Below the pieces are notes generated by a model. That model was not told the DNA's origin. It made no database searches and was given only the letters and a program-made list of their open reading frames with translations. The position numbers and the translations under genes are program-made. Positions 57,920 to 64,000 of a DNA stretch of 64,000 nucleotides are shown one piece after another. This stretch comes from Alentia gelatinosa. Lineage: Eukaryota > Annelida > Polychaeta > Phyllodocida > Polynoidae. The stretch is from NCBI GenBank assembly GCA_950022655.1, contig OX465589.1, positions 27,296,970 to 27,360,969 of the forward strand. The letters are read 5' to 3'. Each line of letters starts with the position of its first letter. Position 1 is the first letter of the stretch.

Positions 57920-58105
57920 GTGTCTGAATTGCACAATCATCGCAATAGGCCCTATCCTGTGACGTATACCTATCCAGCCGGCGGCCCATTACCATCTCCT
58001 ATCACGCTCTACAGGTACAAGCCGACACGCGACGCTTCCCGCTCGTGCGAGAAGATACGAGATTTGGTTGTTTCCCACACAGATGATTGGACCTGTATTA
58101 GTTGA
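57920..58105 (+). other. Candidate coding exon with duplicated 3' end
   Basis: From GTG at 57920 to TGA at 58103-58105 the frame encodes SELHNHRNRPYPVTYTYPAG, then GPLPSPITLYRYKPTRDAS and DLVVSHTDDWTCIS, with protein-like codon choice. It could be open further upstream; ATG is absent. TCTACAG/GTAC at 58014 may be an acceptor or a donor instead. A 52-base direct duplication beginning at 58082 copies the last codons and stop. No family recognised. Confidence 0.35.
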
Positions 58106-58184
58106 CTTGCGACTGACCGCTGAATGAGACACAGATGATTGGACCTGTATTAGTTGACTTGCGACTGACCGCTGAATGGGACAC
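58082..58184. repeat. 52-bp tandem duplication
   Basis: GATGATTGGACCTGTATTAG starts at 58082 and again at 58134. The copies differ at one base near the end (GAATGAGAC against GAATGGGAC). Confidence 0.9.
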
Positions 58185-58759
58185 CTCTATCTCTCAACTT
58201 AACCTTTCTGACTACTGTGTTTTCAAATACCAGACTGCTTAGCAGCAATAATGGCGTTCTCAACGCTCAGGTTGCTCTGAGTGCTCAGGTTTTTATTTCT
58301 AGATATCTCGCAACGCTTCTACAATAAGGGAAATTGGGCGATGATAGGTCAAAGCATGAGTTTCAGTACATTAATTTAGATGTGGTGAGCGTATTAAGAT
58401 AATAATAATTTCCCATGGTTTTCCTACATATGATTCAGAATATTCCAGCCAGTCGCTAGGAACGTCTGGTATAGAATCCAACTGCCATATTTATGTTCTC
58501 ACCTTCCCAAAATAAAACTATGGTAAGGTTCCAACACCTTTTTCGAGGCGTGGGGACAGCCCAGGGGCAAATGGAGATTGATGCGGGCCAAAACATACTT
58601 TGGCAAGCTAAGATAAAACACTAGTGGATTCAGAAAGGCTAAAAATGGCCGTTATAAGGAAAGCGTCAGCTGTAGAGTAAACTATATCTATATCTGAAAT
58701 GCAGAATTGTAAGATAAGTGATCAGATAACTGCAAATAGCTGTATCATTTATCCATTAT
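58185..58759. other. Non-coding, nothing recognised
   Basis: Flank of the full-length Ngaro-like element; no gene supported. Confidence 0.4.
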
Positions 58760-58918
58760 ATAACCGCGCCCTCCGATCTGGATCTGTATAATATGAACAT
58801 GGAATATTTAGGGAACAAATGATTGACTCTGTGGTTGGCGTTAATCATATTTATTATGATATATATGAATCACTTTATGTGAATAATTGAAATAATATGA
58901 AATAATAATAACCGCCAA
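58760..58918 (-). repeat. Split direct repeat B2 of the Ngaro-like element
   Basis: 159 bases starting ATAACCGCGCCCTCCGATC on the + strand and ending AATAACCGCCAA; repeated without visible change at 59123. Confidence 0.9.
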
Positions 58919-58922
58919 TAAT

Positions 58923-59126
58923 AAAAAAAAAAATTGTAGAGAGAGAAGTGTTCTGCGCGGCAGTTAATGAAGTAGTGAGGCTCAATGCCTAGTCCTCCAC
59001 CAACTACCATGCCCTCTGGTAGGGGCGCTGTGGGTCCTGGTAGCGGACTGGTGCGCCATCTGGTAGTATCTTCTGGTACTCCTGGCTGGTTATATTTATA
59101 TAAAGGTCTCTTTATATTTCACATAA
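58923..59126 (-). repeat. Split direct repeat A2 of the Ngaro-like element
   Basis: Begins with an A run then TTGTAGAGAGAGAAGTG and ends CACATAA, overlapping B1 by four bases. The same sequence forms the outer end A1 at 63603-63804. Confidence 0.9.
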
Positions 59127-59281
59127 CCGCGCCCTCCGATCTGGATCTGTATAATATGAACATGGAATATTTAGGGAACAAATGATTGACTCTGTGGTTG
59201 GCGTTAATCATATTTATTATGATATATATGAATCACTTTATGTGAATAATTGAAATAATATGAAATAATAATAACCGCCAA
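59123..59281 (-). repeat. Split direct repeat B1 of the Ngaro-like element
   Basis: Identical by eye to B2, offset 363 bases. It lies 16 bases from the recombinase stop codon, so the 3' untranslated region is essentially B1-A2-B2. Confidence 0.9.
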
Positions 59282-59296
59282 CCGCCAATACAGAGT

Positions 59297-60217
59297 TCAA
59301 TCAAAAAGTTTCGATGATATAATATTGTCCAATTCCATTTTGCTCTGTAGAGAACGTTGGAGATATAATAATACTGTCCATGAGGACCAGTCTCCTAGTT
59401 CTTTGATGTCTGCCAGGGGGATGCCGATATGGTGTAAAGCGGTGGCACCTCCCCTGCGCAAAGAATGCGAAGTAGCTTCGCTCAATCCATTTACCACCAA
59501 ACAATTGCGTAATCTAGTCGACAACCAATAATAAGTACCTTTATTCAATAAACCATTTTTCATATATGAAATCAATTGACCATTATGAGTAGTATAATCA
59601 ACCAATTCTAATAATCTACATATATAATAATAAATACAAAAAGGAGAATTCCTAAGTCTTTTGAAAGGAATGGAAAGAACTCGGTCACCAAATTGAATGG
59701 TTTTTGACCTAACAATTTTTATAATTATACAATCATTTTTAAATGAAATATTATTAATTGTAATAGCGAAACCTTCTTTAATTAAATTAGATTTTCTAAG
59801 TAAACCTCTGAAACCTAAAATCAAACAACACCAAAAAGCAATGTCTTCTGTTAGAGACATATCTAAGCTATCATAAATTAATAATAATTCTTCCTTTGTG
59901 ATAGGTCTTGCTCTCTTAACTTCAGAACCTATTGACCTTTTTATTCCTAGAAGTGTTTGTTTAATTTTAAAGTCATTAATGTCTATGTGAGGAATACTAT
60001 TAACTCTATGTAATACCCATACAGCAGATAAATAATTTAATATAGAGCTATATTTAAATTTTTCAGCCATGAAAGTCAAATACAAACAAATTGTGTTAAG
60101 ACTGGCTGGTAAGGGAGTAAATTTAAATTCATCACAAAACTTTATAAAATGATTCCATTGACAATGTCTAGTTATACTAGTATTGGCAGACATCCATGAT
60201 GACTGGTACTCTTTCAT
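59297..60217 (-). CDS. Tyrosine recombinase (ORF3) of the full-length Ngaro-like element
   Basis: 306 codons from the ATG at 60217; the frame is open to about 60277 without another ATG. The chosen methionine sits at LEKKMKEY, the same place where similarity with the 2784-3767 recombinase begins, and 15 bases beyond the pol stop. Catalytic residues by ATG numbering: R137 or R141 in GFRGLLRKSN, H251 and R254 in HSLRR, W277 in GDW, Y285 in VLLYL. The N-terminal half holds the W..FI.FC and YSSILNYLSAVW helices of the core-binding domain. Role: integration of circular element DNA. It overlaps pol's end in a different frame if read from upstream, so reinitiation or frameshifting may be needed. Confidence 0.9.
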   Translation of the reverse strand: MKEYQSSWMSANTSITRHCQWNHFIKFCDEFKFTPLPASLNTICLYLTFMAEKFKYSSILNYLSAVWVLHRVNSIPHIDINDFKIKQTLLGIKRSIGSEVKRARPITKEELLLIYDSLDMSLTEDIAFWCCLILGFRGLLRKSNLIKEGFAITINNISFKNDCIIIKIVRSKTIQFGDRVLSIPFKRLRNSPFCIYYYICRLLELVDYTTHNGQLISYMKNGLLNKGTYYWLSTRLRNCLVVNGLSEATSHSLRRGGATALHHIGIPLADIKELGDWSSWTVLLYLQRSLQSKMELDNIISSKLFD

Positions 60218-60231
60218 CTTCTTTTCCAGAC

Positions 60232-62409
60232 CTAGAAACAACAAAGACTGTCTGTTAACCAAGGTGGAATTTGGACTTTAACCTTTTTATCGTATAGTCT
60301 GGAAAGAAAATCTGGAATTATATTATCTTCGGATTTTATATAACTGGCTGATAAATGAAAATTGTTTATTGCACTAATCCAAAAAATTTCTCTTAGCCAT
60401 TTCATTGTATCCACATTTCTACTTCTGCCAGTGTTTAGTGCTTGCACTACTTGAGTGTTATCTGATAATATATGGATGTGAGAATTTTTCCATAAATGAC
60501 CCCATCTTTGACATCCTATCACTATAGGCCATAATTCCAAAATATTTATAATATGTTCAAATTTTTCAGATGGAGGCCTAACCCAGTGGTGGGATAATTT
60601 GTGATTTTCGGGAACGAGATCTAATTTTGATCCCCAAACTCCGAAAATCCAGTCTGTATCCCATCTACCTCCGAATCCAGACATTGATGAGTCTGTTTCC
60701 ATTTCAAAAACACATTCTTGTCTTGGAATAATGATTTTTTCTGAACCATTGAAGATTTCTAGAAAACATTTCCACCAAACAATGTCGTCTCTTAACCATT
60801 CTGGTATTCTACAATGTTTGAGTTTATCTTTCATGTATTTCTGGAAATTTATCAATCTCCTAGAGAAGGTTCTACCTCCTCGTACTACCGTACTAGCATG
60901 TGCTAATATACCTGTTAGCACTGCTATTTCATGATAGCTTGCTGTTAATTTGTTTGAAAAATCATTAACTGATTTTTGTACCTTATCTAACTTATCTTTA
61001 GGTAGACTAACTGTCATTTCTACACTATTTAATTCTATTCCTAAGTAAGTGACTACTTGAGAAGGAAGAATTAACTTATGCCAAGAAATCTCGAAGCCTA
61101 ATTCTTTTAGCAAAGAAATTAAAATATCTAAATTTTCTTGACATTCTAGTTTTGTTTTACCAACCACCAAAAAATCATCCAAGTAACCAAAAATATGTTG
61201 AACTCCCTTTCTTTTTGCACATCTGACGATAAATTCAGAAACTTGAGAAAAAATAAACGGGGCACAGCGTAGCCCAAAGACTAGGCGATTATATTCAAAA
61301 TATACTTCTGCATCACCCCCCCCCTGAGTATCCCATTTAAAACCTTGGAATTTCCTATGTTCAGGTTTAACTGGTATGGAACGGTATGCATCTTTTATGT
61401 CTACAACTGCGAAAAATTCACCTTTTTCCATAATATCAGTTATATCATCAATCTTTGTATATGAAAATTTTTCACACACAGTTTCCATGGAATTGTTAAT
61501 ACTTTCCATATATGGTTGTTTGCAGTCAGTTATAGGTCGTAACTTGCCTTCGCTTTTCTTTCTCACAGCCCCCATTGCATGGATACAAGTAGGGGGTTCC
61601 TCAACTTTTGTTATTTTACCTTCTTTCAACTCTCTCTCAATTGTCTCGTCCATTTGATGTTTAAATTCTGAATTGTAAATGCTACTATAGTTTTTCCTAT
61701 AATAACAACCGTCAAAATTGTCATCTACAATAGGAAAACCATATTTTACTCCTGATAAAATATAATTAGCATTAACATCAACACAATTTTCATTTTGAAA
61801 ACATTCATCATAGAAACCACAGTACTTTAACTGATTTGGTTCACCTCCTATAGTGTGTGTGCCTGTGCATTTACCTTCGCACGAGCGATAATCTGTGAAG
61901 TCAGTTTCTCCAATTACTTTATTAACAAAAGAACCCGAAATCTTTTGATAATCCGTAATAATATCCTTGGCATTTATGCCATCTGTTAATATCTCCATAT
62001 TAACGGAACCATTCATTTCATTACCGTCACCTAATTTCTTTTCCACAAAGGCGCCGCCATTTTGTTTCGGCCGTGTACCTGAGTCACCCGAGACACCGGC
62101 GGTTGAGTTGTTGATTTCAGTCTCTTGCGAAACACTAACTTTTACACTATTTACACTTTGAGGAACTGGATGAAAGTTTCCAGTCTTGTTCTTGAGACCT
62201 TCTTCTGAACTTTTACTATTCTTAAAACTAAAAGAATCGATGCTTTCGCAACGAACGACCTCTGCGCAGGAATTTTGCGGTCCCAACGTGAGTTCCCCCA
62301 CGCCCGCACAAGGGTTAGAATCGATACATTTCTCTGATTTAAAGTACACATCGAGATTATGAGTATTTTCCTCCAAACATGTTAAAACTCTGTTTAGAGG
62401 TCTTCCCCT
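60232..62409 (-). CDS. Reverse transcriptase-RNase H (pol) of the full-length Ngaro-like element
   Basis: 714 residues counting from the TTG at 62376, but the frame is open directly after the gag TGA (62410-62412) and is the same frame. The first in-frame ATG is 120 codons into that count (62016). Numbering from 62376, residues 1-200 are variable and Ser/Glu-rich. RT spans about 240-470, with LRPITDCK (279-286), VVDIKDAYR (catalytic D326) and YLDD (398-401). RNase H spans about 555-695, with TDSSMSGFG (D562), LELWPIV (E614), SDNTQVV (D639) and PDFLSRL (D689). No methyltransferase follows. Readthrough of UGA would give a gag-pol fusion. Otherwise initiation would be non-AUG or inside the variable region, upstream of all catalytic motifs. 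Confidence 0.9.
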   Translation of the reverse strand, partial: RGRPLNRVLTCLEENTHNLDVYFKSEKCIDSNPCAGVGELTLGPQNSCAEVVRCESIDSFSFKNSKSSEEGLKNKTGNFHPVPQSVNSVKVSVSQETEINNSTAGVSGDSGTRPKQNGGAFVEKKLGDGNEMNGSVNMEILTDGINAKDIITDYQKISGSFVNKVIGETDFTDYRSCEGKCTGTHTIGGEPNQLKYCGFYDECFQNENCVDVNANYILSGVKYGFPIVDDNFDGCYYRKNYSSIYNSEFKHQMDETIERELKEGKITKVEEPPTCIHAMGAVRKKSEGKLRPITDCKQPYMESINNSMETVCEKFSYTKIDDITDIMEKGEFFAVVDIKDAYRSIPVKPEHRKFQGFKWDTQGGGDAEVYFEYNRLVFGLRCAPFIFSQVSEFIVRCAKRKGVQHIFGYLDDFLVVGKTKLECQENLDILISLLKELGFEISWHKLILPSQVVTYLGIELNSVEMTVSLPKDKLDKVQKSVNDFSNKLTASYHEIAVLTGILAHASTVVRGGRTFSRRLINFQKYMKDKLKHCRIPEWLRDDIVWWKCFLEIFNGSEKIIIPRQECVFEMETDSSMSGFGGRWDTDWIFGVWGSKLDLVPENHKLSHHWVRPPSEKFEHIINILELWPIVIGCQRWGHLWKNSHIHILSDNTQVVQALNTGRSRNVDTMKWLREIFWISAINNFHLSASYIKSEDNIIPDFLSRLYDKKVKVQIPPWLTDSLCCF

Positions 62410-63561
62410 TCATTTGTTGTCCTTTTGGTCTACCTTTGTCTTGCGGCAAGTCAATACCGAGTGACTTGACGCACACTGGGAACACTCGTGTCTGTACATG
62501 CAGTTTACCCAGCTGCAGCCTTCCTTAGAATTGAATTTCCAACACACTCCTGGTGTTTTCTCATTAGTCTGACTATTTTGCCATTTCTTACTCCCGAATC
62601 TCTTTGGTTTTTCTTCCAATTCTTTAAGTTTCTTATTGAGATTTACGAAAGAGAAGGTAGTTTCATAGTTCAAATATTTCTCAGTTAAAAAACTGTCTCC
62701 ATATCCGAAACCTTGAACCCCTAATCTGTCGCATTTCTCCCTCATAGCTTGGTCGTACTCTACAAGTGATTTGCCCGTGTGAGTTACCTTCCTGTCTACC
62801 AGGTATGCTATGTGGTCAGCATAGCCGGTTGTGTCTCTACCTGACTGCGACATACTGCGCAGTAACCCCATACTAGCAGATAACATCTGGTCATAATTTG
62901 GTATGTCGACATGTGGTGGCAAATAAGGATTGAGCGAAAAATACTTCGACTTACGTTTTGCTTTGGTTTCTCCGCAGTGGTGCCCTGGGCATTCTGGAAT
63001 GCCTGTTCCTTTTACGTCTGGTGGGAAGTATGGTGAGCGTGGTGTTGGATACGTCTGTCGTGCGTGTTGGGTAGACGTTTCTCGTCCAGTGTCTTGCATC
63101 GGTGCTCTGAAGGGCTCTTGAAGACGTGTTGCCGGCCCTCTCGAGTCAATTGCCGCTCCTTGACTTTTCACTGCCGCTTCTCGACCGTCTCTGGAATGTA
63201 GTGGTGTGGTGAAGAATTCGTCTTCTTCCGCCCGTGCCTTTTGTGAACCATTTACAACTAAACGGTCCATAGCTGCTACTAGTGATTGTACTTGTTGTTT
63301 TAAATCACTCATTTCTTGCCGCATGGTAGCGTTTTCAAAATGTAATGATGCTAACCATGGTGCCGGTGCCCTTTCGGTGCCTTGTGTGTTGCCGCCATCT
63401 TGATTTCGTCGTGGTCGGCCTAGCGAAGTAGCAATGTCTTCGCGTTCGATTTCTTCGTCTTCTTTAGCCAATTCATTGGCCTCTGCCGCAATTTGACAAA
63501 ACGGGCATTCCTTATGTGAGCGAGCGTCAAATTCTCTCATGCACTTTAAACACTTTCTCAT
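62410..63561 (-). CDS. Gag-like nucleocapsid protein (ORF1) of the full-length Ngaro-like element
   Basis: 383 codons from ATG at 63561. The frame extends upstream into the A1 repeat, but without ATG. Residues 4-22 form a C-x2-C-x11-C-x2-C putative zinc ribbon (CLKC...CPFC). A charged region follows, then a coiled-coil-like stretch (FENATMRQEMSDLKQQVQSL) at about 110-135. The central helical region (MGLLRSMSQ...VEYDQAM) is shared with the decayed copy. The C-terminal finger is C340-x8-C349-x4-C354-x3-H358, followed by CSQC. The finger order is CCCH rather than the retroviral CCHC knuckle. RNA packaging is inferred. It ends at TGA, after which the same frame continues into pol. Confidence 0.85.
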   Translation of the reverse strand: MRKCLKCMREFDARSHKECPFCQIAAEANELAKEDEEIEREDIATSLGRPRRNQDGGNTQGTERAPAPWLASLHFENATMRQEMSDLKQQVQSLVAAMDRLVVNGSQKARAEEDEFFTTPLHSRDGREAAVKSQGAAIDSRGPATRLQEPFRAPMQDTGRETSTQHARQTYPTPRSPYFPPDVKGTGIPECPGHHCGETKAKRKSKYFSLNPYLPPHVDIPNYDQMLSASMGLLRSMSQSGRDTTGYADHIAYLVDRKVTHTGKSLVEYDQAMREKCDRLGVQGFGYGDSFLTEKYLNYETTFSFVNLNKKLKELEEKPKRFGSKKWQNSQTNEKTPGVCWKFNSKEGCSWVNCMYRHECSQCASSHSVLTCRKTKVDQKDNK

Positions 63562-63602
63562 GTTGAAAAGTGTCAAGCCGTCTGTCAAAGTTTCTTCCTT
63601 GG

Positions 63603-63804
63603 AAAAAAAAATTGTAGAGAGAGAAGTGTTCTGCGCGGCAGTTAATGAAGTAGTGAGGCTCAATGCCTAGTCCTCCACCAACTACCATGCCCTCTGGTAG
63701 GGGCGCTGTGGGTCCTGGTAGCGGACTGGTGCGCCATCTGGTAGTATCTTCTGGTACTCCTGGCTGGTTATATTTATATAAAGGTCTCTTTATATTTCAC
63801 ATAA
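63603..63804 (-). repeat. Split direct repeat A1 (5' end) of the Ngaro-like element
   Basis: Matches A2 base for base outside the A run. The transcription start for the element would be expected in or near it; no core promoter was identified. Confidence 0.9.
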
Positions 63805-63944
63805 ACATGCAGTATATTTGATAATTACGTTCTATGCAGTATGAATTGTGTACTGGCCCTTGTGCAGTACACTGTTATACTGAACACGTGAACCATTAGC
63901 AGTGTGTGGGCTTTCACGTCGACAAGTCTTCCATATTATAGTAA
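63805..63944. other. Flank, nothing recognised
   Basis: Short non-coding stretch between the Ngaro-like element and the next foldback element. Confidence 0.4.
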
Positions 63945-63948
63945 TTTT

Positions 63949-64000
63949 GGGTATATAATAAACATATATAACGACCAACCATACTCGTACATGCTGCAAA
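63949..64000 (+). mobile_element. Foldback element, TACTATATACCC type, cut by window edge
   Basis: GGGTATATAATAAACATATATAACGACCAACCATACTCGTACATG-type sequence matches the right body motif, spacer and foldback start of the element at 52224-52427. The hairpin continues beyond the window. No left body motif was found between the Ngaro end and here. Confidence 0.55.

Larger units (their letters stand above)
58760..63804 (-). mobile_element. Full-length Ngaro-like tyrosine-recombinase retrotransposon
   Basis: About 5.05 kb on the - strand, in the order A1 (63804-63603), gag, pol (RT-RNase H), YR, B1 (59281-59123), A2 (59126-58923), B2 (58918-58760). This A-ORFs-BAB layout of split direct repeats is diagnostic of Ngaro/PAT-type YR retrotransposons and lets a circular intermediate form. 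B1 and B2 (159 bp) look identical. A1 and A2 are identical except for the length of an A run (9 against 11). All three frames are open. The outer junctions share ATAA (58760 side reads ATTAT-ATAACC, the 63804 side CAC-ATAA-ACATG). I see no longer target duplication, as expected for tyrosine recombinases. Lack of a methyltransferase domain supports Ngaro over PAT. Confidence 0.92.

Noticed and set aside
59325..62161. Several + strand frames of 64-93 codons across the Ngaro-like element
   Set aside because: Antisense shadows of the recombinase and pol genes.
63562..63663. Upstream extension of the gag frame into the terminal repeat
   Set aside because: No ATG; the extension would start at TTG within repeat A1, and the zinc-ribbon motif begins right after the ATG at 63561.
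1..64000. tRNA or rRNA genes
   Set aside because: No cloverleaf with matching arms and box B, and no rRNA-like conserved stretch was noticed on either strand by eye; a covariance-model scan would be decisive.

Overview
The window reads as a repeat-dominated, AT-rich, non-coding stretch of an animal nuclear genome, most likely a marine invertebrate (phylum not determinable; a mollusc- or brachiopod-like genome is only a guess). Reasons: two tyrosine-recombinase (Ngaro-type) retrotransposons, relics of non-LTR retrotransposons, dozens of MITE-like and foldback repeats, simple-sequence tracts, and short open segments bounded by plausible splice sites. I see no operons, rRNA, tRNA, CRISPR or bacterial gene organisation, and no complete host gene.

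Layout. 1-3.8 kb: a decayed Ngaro-like element on the + strand, cut by the window edge; its gag and pol frames are broken but its tyrosine recombinase frame is open. 4.0-6.6 kb: a cluster of foldback elements. 6.6-16.9 kb: non-coding, with an (AT)n tract, a 309-bp MITE, two copies of a ~390-bp repeat and a TTAA-flanked piggyBac-type MITE. 17-19 kb: a foldback element, two exon-like segments and a second foldback family. 19-32 kb: mostly featureless, with a LINE relic, a triplicated MITE, a gag relic of the Ngaro family and a few exon-like segments, including a small signal-peptide-like ORF at 22.7 kb and a SNAG-like N-terminus at 29.6 kb. 32-41 kb: further MITEs, a LINE tail fragment, a (GA)n tract and repeat copies. 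41.2-44.6 kb: a nest of MITEs followed by a 5'-truncated LINE with one nonsense codon. 45-48.7 kb: gcgat-type MITEs around an AT-rich block holding a second TTAA-flanked MITE. 48.8-58.7 kb: scattered repeats and foldbacks, plus a GC-richer exon-like ORF at 57.9 kb. 58.76-63.80 kb: a full-length, apparently young Ngaro-like element on the - strand with split direct repeats in the order A1-gag-pol-YR-B1-A2-B2. The window ends inside another foldback element.

Two observations stand out. (1) At least eight elements of several unrelated sequence families share one modular plan: a body bounded by ~11-bp inverted motifs, a short spacer, and then a 100-150-bp near-perfect foldback on one side only. 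(2) In both Ngaro elements, which are diverged from each other, gag and pol lie in one reading frame separated by a single UGA, and pol has no nearby AUG. This suggests stop-codon readthrough, an expression strategy I do not know to be described for this lineage.

All coordinates come from reading the sequence by eye. Family names rest on motif recognition, not on searches.
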